Shown: positions 18,936 to 28,947, counted from the first letter of the stretch. The stretch: 64,000 nucleotides of DNA from Chloroflexi bacterium TSY (GCA_019217005.1 JAHBNG010000026.1:83224-147223), one strand, 5' to 3'. Notes: generated by a model not told the origin, from the letters alone. A program made the numbers and translations.

Positions 18936-19856
18936 ATGAACACCAAACAGTATACCCAAACAATCTTGATCCTCCTTCTTCTATTAACCGGTTGTACACC
19001 CGTTGCCCCGATGGCAGAAGTGACCATTCCTCAAGCATATGCCAAGCCTGATGTTTTAGTTGACACAGCATGGGTGCTTGAACATTTAGAGGATGCTGAT
19101 GTACACTTTTTAGATGTGAGTGCGAGCTTGGAGGATTTTCAAGAAGGTCATCTCCCAGGTGCAATTTACGTGGATTGGCGCACCGACTTAACAAATCCGA
19201 ATGATTCCACGCGCGGCCAGATATTGGCTCAAGATATGCTTTCCGCATTGATGAGTCGTGTGGGTGTAAACAACGAGGATACGGTTGTCTTCTATGATGG
19301 CACCAACAATCTTTTTGCCGCTCGTGCCTACTGGGCACTCAAATATTATCAACATGACGATGTGCGCGTCTACAATGGGGGCCTCATCAAATGGAAGGCC
19401 GATGATCAAGCCGTGGTGACCGAGATTGTAGAGCCGATGCCCTCTGAATATGTAGCGGGCGATCCTGACCCCGCCATTCGCACGACCTCTGAATATGTAC
19501 TGGAACACTTAGACGATCCATCTGTCGTCACCTGCGACACACGTGGCCCGGAGGAATATGCAGGAACGGATGCACGTTCCGACCGGGGAGGACATATTCC
19601 CGGTGCTATCAACCTGGAATGGCGTCATGCCATCAACGAGGACGGTACCTTCCGGTCTGCCCCCGACCTAGGCGAACTCTTTACCAAAGCAGGTTTTACG
19701 CCAGATAAAGAGATTCTCACTTATTGCCAGACAGGGGTACGTGGTGCCCATACCTGGTTTGTGCTGCGAGAACTGCTGGGTTACCCCAATGTGCGAAACT
19801 ACGATGGCTCCTGGGAAGAGTGGGGCAATAATCCAGATCTCCCAATTGAACAATAA
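18936..19856 (+). CDS. Lipoprotein sulfurtransferase (tandem rhodanese)
   Basis: A 306-residue exported sulfurtransferase. The N-terminus is a lipoprotein signal (MNTKQYTQTILILLLLLTGC, lipobox LLTGC), so the protein should be anchored outside the membrane. Two rhodanese domains follow; the second carries TYCQTGVRGAHTWFVL, with Cys264 as the sulfur carrier. The C-terminal PNVRNYDGSWEEWGN is shared with the cytoplasmic enzyme at 14769, so the two are related paralogues acting on opposite sides of the membrane. The start at 18936 begins the signal peptide; the frame opens at 18903. It was probably in one unit with the transporter before the IS4-type insertion. Confidence 0.92.
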   Translation: MNTKQYTQTILILLLLLTGCTPVAPMAEVTIPQAYAKPDVLVDTAWVLEHLEDADVHFLDVSASLEDFQEGHLPGAIYVDWRTDLTNPNDSTRGQILAQDMLSALMSRVGVNNEDTVVFYDGTNNLFAARAYWALKYYQHDDVRVYNGGLIKWKADDQAVVTEIVEPMPSEYVAGDPDPAIRTTSEYVLEHLDDPSVVTCDTRGPEEYAGTDARSDRGGHIPGAINLEWRHAINEDGTFRSAPDLGELFTKAGFTPDKEILTYCQTGVRGAHTWFVLRELLGYPNVRNYDGSWEEWGNNPDLPIEQ

Positions 19857-19864
19857 GGGATGGC

Positions 19865-19952
19865 AATTAAGGAATGCGCATTAAATAGCTTGAACAGTCA
19901 TTCTCGAGTGAAACGAAGAGTCGTGTTCAAGTGATTTAAGGCCAATTAAGTG
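19865..19952. repeat. TTAAATAACTTGAACA inverted-repeat family, copy 2
   Basis: GGAATGCGCATTAAATAGCTTGAACA pairs with TGTTCAAGTGATTTAAGGCC around TTCTCGAGTGAAACGAAGA. A CACACTTTGTGGTATACC motif found in several other intergenic regions follows at 19970-19986. Confidence 0.65.
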
Positions 19953-20017
19953 AGCAGTGTTCATTTACACACTTTGTGGTATACCCTCTTTGAACCAATG
20001 GAGTGAGTGATTCAACC

Positions 20018-20533
20018 ATGACTTCCACAATACCCGTCATCATCTATACTGATGGTGGCTGTATCGGCAACCCTGGTCCCGGTGGTTGGGCTGCAGTCTT
20101 ACGCTATGGTGAACACGAGCGAATCATCAGTGGTCGCTTTCGCAACACAACCAACAACCGAATGGAGTTACGTGCTGCCATCGAAGCGCTTGAAACGCTC
20201 AAGCGGCCCTGCCCTGTGACGATCTATACCGATAGCATCTATCTCCGAGACGGAATCACTAAGTGGATCGATGGTTGGCAACGTAATGGTTGGCGGACTG
20301 CGAACAAGAAACCTGTCAAGAATCAGGATCTGTGGCGTCGTCTCTTGCAAGCAATTGAACAACATCAGTCAGTTGGAGGTGTTAGCTGGGAATGGACCAA
20401 AGGACATGCTGGCGATGAACGGAATGAGCAAGTCGACGATTTGGCCAATGGCGAAGCCCGTCAAGTGACAGATTTTGATCCGATTGACGAAGAAATGGCC
20501 GTTCACCCTGATCTATTCTCATCAAACGAATAG
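20018..20533 (+). CDS. rnhA: Ribonuclease HI
   Basis: A 171-residue RNase HI. The DEDD residues lie in [45 protein letters not shown] and [18 protein letters not shown]. The ATG at 20018 follows GGAGTGAG; a GTG at 20003 would add five residues. The basic helix [14 protein letters not shown] is typical of the bacterial enzyme. The acidic 20-residue tail is a lineage extension. Confidence 0.96.
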   Translation: MTSTIPVIIYTDGGCIGNPGPGGWAAVLRYGEHERIISGRFRNTTNNRMELRAAIEALETLKRPCPVTIYTDSIYLRDGITKWIDGWQRNGWRTANKKPVKNQDLWRRLLQAIEQHQSVGGVSWEWTKGHAGDERNEQVDDLANGEARQVTDFDPIDEEMAVHPDLFSSNE

Positions 20534-20604
20534 ACAAACCAGATAATCCCCATACAAAGGTGGAGTCGCCATGCATGGTGCAGCATTCTCGAATGCGAAC
20601 GGGC

Positions 20605-20762
20605 GGCGTTAGAGATTACACGCAGTAGGATTTCTCAGAGGTAGAGCGTTCAAATGGCGAAAAAAGACGCAGTAGAGAATCTCGGACCATTTGGCACGCT
20701 CGAGTCTGTTTTGACTGAGAAGTGCAGGATTATGTCTACTGCGTGTAATAGAGAACGCCTCC
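20605..20762. repeat. MITE-like element overlapping the menD 3' end
   Basis: The ends GGCGTTAGAGATTACACGCAGTAG and CTACTGCGTGTAATAGAGAACGCC form a 24-bp imperfect terminal inverted repeat around about 110 bp. The last codons and stop of menD lie within the right arm. A GGCGTTAGAGATCGCCTCCTC fragment at about 10673 is related. Confidence 0.75.
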
Positions 20763-22535
20763 TCCTCGGTTGTATGTCCCTTTTGCGGCTACTGTTTTGA
20801 ATTGCTCAAAAACTGTTGTGTTGATGACCATATCCGTTTCGATCTCTAAAAGTGCTGGGGCTTGACGCTTTGCAAAAAAGTTCGGTAATATACGTCGTAG
20901 GCTGTTATCATCTTGACAATGGAAGTAGTCGCAGCCGTGGTCTGCAGCGGTTCGTTGGGCTGATAAATTTTGGGGCGTTAGAAAGTAGGTTGCTCGCTCT
21001 TCGGATGGTAAGCGATTCGGCCCGTCGATCAGATCGAAGATCCCCCCACCATGATTGTTCAGTACTACTATGCGAAGATTCGGCGGTAGGTGCTGATGCC
21101 ATAAACCGTTTCGATCGTAGAAAAAGGCCAGATCGCCGACAATGAGCGTTGTTGGCACTTCATCTGCTAAAGCCGCTCCAACAGCTGTGCTCACCGTGCC
21201 GTCTATACCGCTGACCCCTCTGTTGCTATGGATCGCACCTGGTTGCCAGCCACTCAGGTAACCAATAAAGTTGGCATAGCGAATCGGCATACTGTTCCCC
21301 AGTTGTAATCGACTTTGATCTGGCAACGCTTGCAAAACGCGATGAACCGCCACAAACTCACCGAAGGATGCCTTTTCAAGAAAATCCTTCAGTGCCCTGC
21401 TCGCTTGCTCTTGCATATGTTGCCAATGGGTTGCATACAGATCGCCTGAAACAACATGATCGAGACGATGAGCGGATTCCGTTATCCGAGTAGAGAGTTG
21501 AGCCAAAAAGTCTACTGGCTCCATATGTAGAACATGCGTTAGGCATTGATAGGTGTCGGGTGCGTTGCCGCTTGGCAGAATGTGCCATTGTTCTTGGGGC
21601 TTATTCTGACGCAGATAGAGCTTGAGGTATTTAGAGACGAGTGGCCCACCAAAGCTCACCACCAAATCGGGGCGCAGTGCTTGCTTTGCCGTTACGTCTT
21701 GGGTGCCGAGAATCATATCTGCTTGATGCAACGGGGTCACGTCTGGCTTCAGATTACTGGTCATATCGCCAATGATGGCAACCGTCGGATCTTGACGAAG
21801 CTGGCGCAAAGCCTCTTGTAGTCTGTGTGATGGTGGGTACATTCCGACAACGATGAGTTTACGTTTGGCTTGCCTCCAAGTTGCGACAACGGTCTCCCCG
21901 TTCGCTTCAGACAAATTCAGTTCTGCTTTTTGAACAGAAATTGTGCGGGCTTGAGATATAGAAGAATTTGTCTCTTGTTCCTTCACATAGAGTGGTTCAC
22001 GCAACGGCACATTGATGTGAACCGGACCTGGAGTTAACCCCAGCACCAGGTAGAGTGCCTCAGAGACAATGCGGTTGACGTGCCATTGACTATCTGGATG
22101 ACGAACATCAACTGGGAAAACAAAGCTGCCGCGACAATGCGGCAGATAGAGATCGGGCTGGTGAAGTGATTGGTTATCCTGCTGATCGATCCATTCTGGT
22201 GGACGATCAGCAGTGAAGATTAGGAGGGGCACTTGTTGGTAGTATGCTTCTGCGACAGCCGGCCCATAGTTGAGAGCAGCCGTACCCGATGTGCAGACAA
22301 GACCCACTGGTTGGCGTGTCTGTTGGGCCAATCCCAAGGCGACATAGGCCGCAGAACGTTCATCATAGACAATTCGACACTGGATCTCAGGATGACGCGC
22401 AAAAGCCAATGTCAGAGGTGCGGAGCGCGAACCAGGGGATATGATAAAGTTTCGCACCCTTTGATCAACGCAAAGTTGGGCTAGATTGGTGAAAAGTTGT
22501 TGACGCAGGACCAGAGAACCATCAACATCATTCAT
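20736..22535 (-). CDS. menD: SEPHCHC synthase (2-succinyl-5-enolpyruvyl-6-hydroxy-3-cyclohexene-1-carboxylate synthase)
   Basis: A 599-residue ThDP-dependent enzyme of menaquinone synthesis, joining isochorismate and 2-oxoglutarate. It has FIISPGSRSAPLTLAFARHP, the catalytic Glu region YDERSAAYVALGLAQQT, VCTSGTAALNYGPAVAEAYY, and the cofactor site GDLAFFYDRNGLW with NNHGGGIFDL. The C-terminal residues GGGVLYYTQ and the stop are encoded by the terminal repeat of the element at 20605-20762, so the native end was replaced. Its ATG overlaps the stop of the isochorismate synthase gene by four bases, indicating translational coupling. Confidence 0.96.
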   Translation of the reverse strand: MNDVDGSLVLRQQLFTNLAQLCVDQRVRNFIISPGSRSAPLTLAFARHPEIQCRIVYDERSAAYVALGLAQQTRQPVGLVCTSGTAALNYGPAVAEAYYQQVPLLIFTADRPPEWIDQQDNQSLHQPDLYLPHCRGSFVFPVDVRHPDSQWHVNRIVSEALYLVLGLTPGPVHINVPLREPLYVKEQETNSSISQARTISVQKAELNLSEANGETVVATWRQAKRKLIVVGMYPPSHRLQEALRQLRQDPTVAIIGDMTSNLKPDVTPLHQADMILGTQDVTAKQALRPDLVVSFGGPLVSKYLKLYLRQNKPQEQWHILPSGNAPDTYQCLTHVLHMEPVDFLAQLSTRITESAHRLDHVVSGDLYATHWQHMQEQASRALKDFLEKASFGEFVAVHRVLQALPDQSRLQLGNSMPIRYANFIGYLSGWQPGAIHSNRGVSGIDGTVSTAVGAALADEVPTTLIVGDLAFFYDRNGLWHQHLPPNLRIVVLNNHGGGIFDLIDGPNRLPSEERATYFLTPQNLSAQRTAADHGCDYFHCQDDNSLRRILPNFFAKRQAPALLEIETDMVINTTVFEQFKTVAAKGTYNRGGGVLYYTQ

Positions 22536-23827
22536 TGTTTATTGTTCATCACATTCAACAAAGTATCTGCTTTCATCTTCGTCTCACGCCACTCGGCATC
22601 TGGCTCTGAGTCGGCTGTGATCCCCACACCGACATAGAGCTTTGCACGCATTACCTCTAATTCCATACAGCGTAGGTTGACATAGAGACTGGACTGTCCA
22701 TCAATATGGACAGGACCAAGATAACCACTGTAGAAGCGTCGGTCATAGCCTTCTTTTGCATGAATAAAATCAACAGCTTTATCTTTGGGCATGCCGCAGA
22801 CGGCAGAAGTTGGATGTAGTTCATTTAGCATACGATTGGCAACCGTATGGAGTTTATGTGTATCCAGTGTAATGGAGTAATCGGTGCGCAGGTGAACGAC
22901 ATTGCCAGCCGCTACAGTTTTGGGCCCCTCTTCTCTCACAATCCCCTGTTCGGAATCAAGCTGCTCAGAATCAAATAGCAATGAATCATAGTTTACTCGC
23001 TGAAAAAAGGTACGGATGTCGTTTGCCACAAAACCTTGCTCTTCGAGTTCCTTCACCCCCCATTGCACTGCTGAGATTGGCTGATTTTGAGGTCGTGCCT
23101 TTGTTCCCGCCAGCGCCACCGTTTGCAATTGATTGTTTGTCAGAGAAAGCAGCAGCTCTGGACTTGCACCGATCCAGGTGCCAACGCCAGGAATTGCCAC
23201 AAGCGAGACAAAAGCATGTGGATAGTGTGCGCAAAGCTCGCTAAAGAGGATGACTGGATCGAAGTCACTGGATAAGGGTGTATCAGTTACACGCGAGACG
23301 ACAATTTTGTCAATGTCGCTTCGACGAATCACGTCTCTCGCCTGGCTTACAAGTCGGCAGAACTGCTGTCGATCCAGATAACTCATCCGATCAATCTGGT
23401 ACGGCGAACTGTACCATGCAGTTGGTCCTGGGACCAGTCCCATAGAAACGCCTTGTGTAGCCCACAAAAACCGTTCAAAATTTTTCTGCTGTTGTGTCGA
23501 CCAAGCCATTCCCTCTCTGCGGAATACGCCCTGGGACCAAACCAGATCAGCCACTATTTGATGACTCTGATGTTCATGAGACTGATTGAAGGGTGAAAAA
23601 AGAAAGGCCGGCTTTCGCTCATTTAGATCGACTGAACCCGAAACCGTCTCTTCAGACAAAGAGACGACACCATAAATTTGATCTCTATTTGAATCGCGCC
23701 AGAGCGCGATTGGCAAAGCACAAGCAAGAGCCGCTCTGTAGAAGCAAGGAAGCTCTTCTTTATATTGAGTTAGATATTCGTCACGGTCGAGGGTGGTCTT
23801 CGGTGAAAGAATTTGGTCAGCATACAT
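22532..23827 (-). CDS. menF: Isochorismate synthase
   Basis: A 431-residue chorismate-utilising enzyme converting chorismate to isochorismate for menaquinone. The conserved block includes ASPELLLSLTNNQLQTVALAGT, HLRTDYSITL, LHPTSAVCGMPKDKAVDFI and EGYDRRFYSGYLGPV. The N-terminal 130 residues are variable, as in the family. It is the first gene of the menF-menD pair and ends in TGA within the menD start. An ATG at 23827 opens the frame. Confidence 0.94.
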   Translation of the reverse strand: MYADQILSPKTTLDRDEYLTQYKEELPCFYRAALACALPIALWRDSNRDQIYGVVSLSEETVSGSVDLNERKPAFLFSPFNQSHEHQSHQIVADLVWSQGVFRREGMAWSTQQQKNFERFLWATQGVSMGLVPGPTAWYSSPYQIDRMSYLDRQQFCRLVSQARDVIRRSDIDKIVVSRVTDTPLSSDFDPVILFSELCAHYPHAFVSLVAIPGVGTWIGASPELLLSLTNNQLQTVALAGTKARPQNQPISAVQWGVKELEEQGFVANDIRTFFQRVNYDSLLFDSEQLDSEQGIVREEGPKTVAAGNVVHLRTDYSITLDTHKLHTVANRMLNELHPTSAVCGMPKDKAVDFIHAKEGYDRRFYSGYLGPVHIDGQSSLYVNLRCMELEVMRAKLYVGVGITADSEPDAEWRETKMKADTLLNVMNNKQ

Positions 23828-24357
23828 AGTCAGATTTAATCTGTGAAATTTTTTTCAAATGTAAAATAAAAAATATAACATCACCATATATCAACTCGAT
23901 TATATCGGGCCGATATAAATGAGTTTACCTTCTTATGCTTCAGTCTGTCAATAATGGTCATTCCAATTTGGGATCGATCTAAAGTGAAGTCAGTTTAAAA
24001 ACGCTATTCTGAATCTTCCCGGAAGGGGTCAGGCATTGTAGGGTAAACGGGTCGATTTGTGACCCCTTCCGGGAAGATGGGTCAGCGAAACTATTGTTCT
24101 CTATCGGATTTCACTGTAGGTCGTTACCCCGTCAATTAAACTCAGCTCTGTATGAAAACATCGTCTTGCTCTATCTGGCAAAATGCAAGGAAAAACCATG
24201 TTTTCATCACAACCACAGTATAGTACTACATTCCTATATACTGAACTAACAAATCTTGCTATGATGAGAATGAATTTCGCTTATCTCCCCAAACTGAACA
24301 CGATGCTCGTGTTCAGTCAGGAATGGATGCCGAGCAGTTTAGACAAAGGATAGTCAG
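23828..24357. repeat. Gene-free region with palindromes and a MITE copy
   Basis: It contains a 17-base palindrome TATATCGGGCCGATATA (23901-23917), a perfect 18-bp inverted repeat TCTTCCCGGAAGGGGTCA / TGACCCCTTCCGGGAAGA (24014-24031 and 24060-24077), and a GTATGAAAAC/GTTTTCATCACAACC element (24147-24226). No gene is seen. Confidence 0.8.
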
Positions 24358-25767
24358 ATGGACGAACTCACCATTCCCTCACGGGATTCTTCCTCCACTT
24401 CCAAAATAGCAGAGACTTCCGAACCGGTTACTTCAAGCGGCTGGTTAACGTCAGATCGGGTCGTCTTGTCTGTTGTTATGGTGAATGCAGCAGCGATCTT
24501 GCTCTTGAGTTACCCTCTGGTGCAGGTCTTTGCGTACAATGCTGCGCTTGCTGTTGTGGATTACATTTGCTCACTGTTCTTTGTCGTTGAAGCCATTGTC
24601 AAAATTCGGCAGGTAGGGTTTCGACAGTATTGGCGCGATCACTGGAACAAGCTCGATTTTCTAGTTGTTCTAACAACTATACCCTTATTGGTCAATCCCT
24701 TTATTCCAGCCAACCTAGAAATCTTTTCATTTATCTCACTCTTGCGCATGGGGCGTTTTCTACGCTTTATTCGTTCCTTGCGCATGATTCGTTATGTCAG
24801 TATGTTGAAAAACGTATCAAATGGGATTGCGGTATTACAGGCACCTATTTTCGCTTTATTCATCTTGGTGGGTCTCTATTTGGTCATTGACCTGCTCAAT
24901 TTGCCAATCTGGATCGTTGAGTGGAACAACAAAGGACTCTATTTTCTACTCGCCCTCAATGTGACTTGGGGGCTTAGCAATCTTTTTGGTTTTGTCTACC
25001 GAGATTATCTAATGCCTTGGGCAGAGCAATCACCCAGTGATGTCGATGATTTGCTCATGCCGCTGGGTAAGATATTTATTGAATTTTTCATCTGGGCGGT
25101 GGGCCTGATGGTGGCCGTGAACAGTGCCGGTTATGATGCAAGTGCAATTCTGGCAAGTTTGGGAATTGGAGGATTGGCATTTGCATTTGCAGCTTAGGAT
25201 ATGATCGCAAATATCTTTGGTGGCATTACTGTCTTTTTGCAAAAACCTTTTAAGGTTGGAGATCGGATCGAAGTCTCTGGTATTAACGGCTGGGTACGCG
25301 AAATTGGATTGCGCAGTTCGATGATACAGGATTTCTTTGGGAACAAGATTTCGGTGCCGAACCGCACCTTTACAACGGCACCTCTGACCAATATAGCAGC
25401 TCGTCCATCCTATTTGATCAAAATTTCACTGCGGCTCAATCATGGAAATTCTTCCGCGCAGCTCGAATCCGCTCTCGAAATCTTGAAGGATATTGTGCAA
25501 GGGCACGAACTGATTGAAGACAGAAGCATGGTTCATTTTGACATGATTGGTGATTACTCATTCGATGTTGAGCTCTTCTACCACATTCGCAAGTGGCAAC
25601 CAATTGAACAAGAGACGATTGGAACTGAACTGGAAAAGATTTTTCTCGTTAAAACCGAGGTAAATCTGGAAATCATGCGTCGGTTTGAAGCAAATGGCAT
25701 TCGCTTGGCGTTGCCACTACGGATCCAGCAGACGACGCAACAAGAAGGGCAACAAGGGCTATTTTGA
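24358..25767 (+). pseudogene. Voltage-sensor-like domain fused to MscS channel, interrupted by amber codon
   Basis: The first 279 codons give about six membrane segments. Residues 30-145 resemble a voltage-sensor domain, with an S3-like WNKLDFLVV and an S4-like helix with Arg at 130, 133, 136, 139, 142 and 145. The MscS pore helix GYDASAILASLGIGGLAFAFAA follows, then TAG (25195-25197) where MscS proteins have AQD. The same frame then continues with MIANIFGGITVF, the beta domain FKVGDRIEVSG and the C-terminal cytoplasmic cage to 25767. The TAG is one change from CAG (Gln). The intact protein would be about 469 residues. Confidence 0.85.
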
Positions 25768-25955
25768 TGGAAATTTAGTTCTTCCGGAATACAGGGGGCG
25801 GAACTTCCCGGACACGCTTTGTATGTAATGGCAGTTCCAAAAGGGCGCGTTGAAGAAGAACTGATAGAGAGAACCAGCAGCGTGTTATGTCAACATATAG
25901 ATGAGGACAAAGGCAAGGAACCCAAAGGCGATACATAGTAAAAAATTAGAAGCAA

Positions 25956-27175
25956 TTAAGCGATAGGTTGGCGACGATGGGCTCGTTGCTGCAAATGGAA
26001 AGATTCATCATAAGGTTTCTTGTCTTGCCACAATTTCCAAATGATGCAAATCCAGCGATTAGCGAGAGTGCGATCAGCATGACTCTTTTTGAGACCGCGT
26101 TGGCGAGCGGCGGTGTAAAAAGCAGCGGCCCAAGAAGACTCTTTGCGGGAGCAGCGAGCAAATTGCTGAGTAAAATAACGAAAGTCGTGATCGCAAGCTC
26201 TGCGGAAATGAACGGTTCTGACTTTGCCACTTTGTTTGGTGACAGGACAGGTTCCCGCCAGAGACTGAAGGCTCATGGGAGAGGAAAGCGTTTCCTGTCT
26301 TCGCCAAACTTGACCAGAAGACTGGGAGCTAAAAGCTGGCCAGCACCAGGTAAAGAAGCAAAGATATGCTGATCCGGATGTTGCAGAAAAAGTGACTGTA
26401 ACTGGTCAAGGGTCTCTTGTTCATAGCGCAGTGCAAGCAAAAGACATTCAGCCAGCTGAAGAGCTTCTCGTTGATACGCTGGCACAAATGCAGGAGCTGA
26501 TGTGGGATAAGTGGCGGTTAACTTATCATAACAAGTGACCCATTTACGGGGTTGCGTATGTCGGTGCTGCTTGAGAAACTCTTGGAAGCCTTCATAGGTG
26601 GAGTTGCGCACATGCTCTGGCGTTGGATAGGTCAGAACCAGGTGGCAGGCAATCCGAGAAGGCCAGTTGCTGAAGACCTCAAGCAGCGCCGGATGGTAAC
26701 GCAACAGGCAAGCGCGCAGACGGTTGGATAAGGCCACAGTCTCTTTGGTCCAGTATTGTGTGGCACTGCTGACCACTCGCATCTGCTGGAGTAATTCACT
26801 GCCAGGTGACCAAGGATAAAATCGATGGACATCGGTCCGCAACAAATCTGCTATCACATAGGCATCACTCTTATCATTATGCGCACCACTTTGACTATAG
26901 CGCTCCCGACTCTTGTTCACCACATTCGGCGGCACCACATAGACATTCTTGTACCCGCTCGACCAGAGATAATCAATCAGCAAATTATGCGCTGTTTCCA
27001 GTCCCACTGTCACTTCATCATGGCTCGCTCCTGTCTTCTTTCTCATTTCTTCAATTTGGCGAAATCCCTTCTGGCTATGCTCTATCTGCGCATAGCCCAG
27101 CGCTCGTCCTGTCTCATCCAACATCATCACATCATGTTTCTTTTCACTCCAGTCGATTCCCATTTTCACTTTCAT
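25956..27175 (-). pseudogene. IS110-family transposase, frameshifted (element A)
   Basis: A DEDD recombinase of the IS110 family. The N-terminal RuvC-like domain starts MGIDWSEKKHDVMML and has VGLETAHNLLIDYLW and KSDAYVIADLLRTD. The C-terminal transposase_20 domain has ASLPGAGQLLAPSLLVKFGED and SLAGTCPVTKQSGK with the serine nucleophile. The frame breaks at about 26273, where FPLP meets a stop and the remainder continues one frame away. Its leader holds a candidate bridge RNA. It is head to head with element B at 27731. Confidence 0.9.
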
Positions 27176-27177
27176 CT

Positions 27178-27420
27178 TGGACCTCCTCTCCCGTATCGCC
27201 TGAGCTCCTCAACTTTGGACGCTGTTTTCCGTTTTCCTGTTATGGCACTCGAGGTGCTGCACGCTTTCGACGTTGCACGGCGTCGACCTGGCGGACTGTC
27301 CGGGAAGGGCGGTCGCACCGCTCGAAGAGGTTGGTCCTTTTTGCCAGGTCGAGAGTCCAATAAGTTTCGGCTTTCCTTGCTTTTGCCTTCCCTTATTTTA
27401 TCTCCCTTTCCTATATTACC
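27178..27420 (-). ncRNA. Candidate IS110 bridge RNA (element A)
   Basis: The non-coding leader upstream of transposase A aligns with the leader of element B over about 150 bases. A long-range stem pairs CGACCTGG (plus strand 27351-27344 read in reverse) with CCAGGTCG (27291-27284). It encloses GGAC/GTCC and a GCGGT-GCG-ACCGC hairpin. A second hairpin is GCAC-CTCGA-GTGC (27257-27245). Positions that differ from element B are compensated on the paired strand. IS110-family elements are known to encode such guide RNAs in this end. Confidence 0.75.
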
Positions 27421-27489
27421 TAACAGGAAGAGGTCAGGTATGAGGTCGTCAGCGAGACTGTTCTTGCCCTCTACCTATTAGATAATATA

Positions 27490-27715
27490 GGAAAGGAGTT
27501 AGAATGAGAGAGACAGAAAGAGAGAAGCTGTCACTCGGAATCGAACTCCGGCTTGGTAAAAAGGACCGCCCTCTTCCCGCGGTGCGACCGCCCTTCCCGG
27601 ACCGTCCACCAAGCCGACGCCTAGAACCGTCGCAAGCGTGTAGCATCTCGAATGCCATAATAGGAAAACGGAAAAGAGCGTCCGAAAAAAATGACCAAAG
27701 GCAATCCTCAAGTGA
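27490..27715 (+). ncRNA. Candidate IS110 bridge RNA (element B)
   Basis: The stem CGGCTTGG (27549-27556) pairs with CCAAGCCG (27609-27616) around AAAAAGGACC, a GCGGT-GCG-ACCGC hairpin and GGACCGTCC. It is followed by ACGC/GCGT and by the hairpin GCAT-CTCGA-ATGC (27643-27655). Relative to element A there are two compensatory changes in the first stem and one in the last. The loop segment between GGACC and GCGGT differs (GCCCTCTTCCC here, AACCTCTTCGA in A), a plausible target-recognition difference. Confidence 0.75.
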
Positions 27716-27730
27716 ATGAGGAGGTCAAAA

Positions 27731-28947
27731 ATGCAGATATTCATAGGAATAGACTGGAGTGAAACAAAACATGATGTAATGATAACGGATGAAAACGGTC
27801 GTCGAATTAACTACATGACAATAGAACATAGTGTGGATGGCTTTAAGCAACTAGAAAAGTGGCGAGAAACGATGGATATCGGCCATGAAAAATGTCGAAT
27901 CGGATTAGAGACAGCACATAATCTGATAATTGACTACTTATGGGATGCTGGGTATACAAATCTATATGTCCTCCCACCGAACGTGGTCAAAGCAAGTCGG
28001 GCGAGGTACAATCAGAGCGGTGCTCGCACTGATGAAAGTGATGCATATACGATAGCTGAACTGGTCAGAACAGATGTTCACCGATTCTATCCTTGGCATC
28101 CAGGGAGTGAATTACTCCAGCAAATGCGCATCGTGGTGAGCATGACCGAGTTTTGGCGCAAAGAAACGGTTGCTGTCTCCAATCGCTTGCGTAGTTGTTT
28201 GCTCAGATACCATCCCGCTTTGCTCAATGTCTTTAGTTGGCCATCGCCCATTGCAGCTCATCTGATTCTGGCTTATCCGTCGCCGCAAGCAGCAGAAAAA
28301 GCAACCTATGATGAATTTCAGGTCTTTCTCAAGCAACATAAACATAATCAGCCCTCCAAATGGCTCACCTGTTTTGATGCCTTGACCACACAACATCCCG
28401 TTCAGCTCCGGGTGTTGCCCAAGCTTGTCAAGTTCAAGCCCAGCAACTTGCCCGACTCTTGCTCCATACCCTCAACTCCAAGCAAGCAACACTCCAACAG
28501 TTGAACTCTCTTTTTCTGCAACACGAGGATCACCCCATTTTTGCTTCCCTGCCGGGCGCAGGAGAGCTCTTGGCTCCCTCTTTGCTGGTCAAATTTGGCG
28601 AAGATCGCCGCCGCTTCCCCCATTCCAGCATGGTCCAGACTTTAGCTGGCACGGCTCCCGTTACCAACCAAAGTGGCAAAGTCCACTTGGTCCACTTTCG
28701 CCGCTCTTGTGATAAAGAGTTTCGTTACTTTTCTCAGCAACTGGCTCGTTCTTCGCGCCAGCAATCTCGCTGGGCTTCGGCTTACTTTACACAAGCTCGT
28801 CAAAAGGGCCACTCGGTCAGTCGCTCTCATCGGGCTTTAGCCAACCGCTGGCTGGCCATTCTTTGGAAAATGTGGCAAGACCGAACCACCTATGACGAAT
28901 CTTTCCACATTCGTCAACGAACTATCCGTCGTCGACCACAAGCTTAG
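27731..28947 (+). pseudogene. IS110-family transposase, frameshifted (element B)
   Basis: A close homologue of element A's transposase. It has MQIFIGIDWSETKHDVMITD, IGLETAHNLIIDYLWDAGY and ESDAYTIAELVRTDVHRFYPW in the first frame. After about 28395 the product continues in another frame as APGVAQACQVQAQQLARLLL, with ASLPGAGELLAPSLLVKFGED and TLAGTAPVTNQSGK. The ATG at 27731 has GAGGAGGTC upstream. The frameshift is at a different place from that in element A, so it is unlikely to be programmed. The 3' flank has a hairpin CAAAGTCGGGTACAAA / TTTGTACCCGACTTTTG (28977-28993, 29043-29060). Confidence 0.9.

Noticed and set aside
25956..28947. Programmed frameshifting in the IS110 transposases
   Set aside because: The two closely related genes break at different positions and in different contexts, so independent mutation is simpler.
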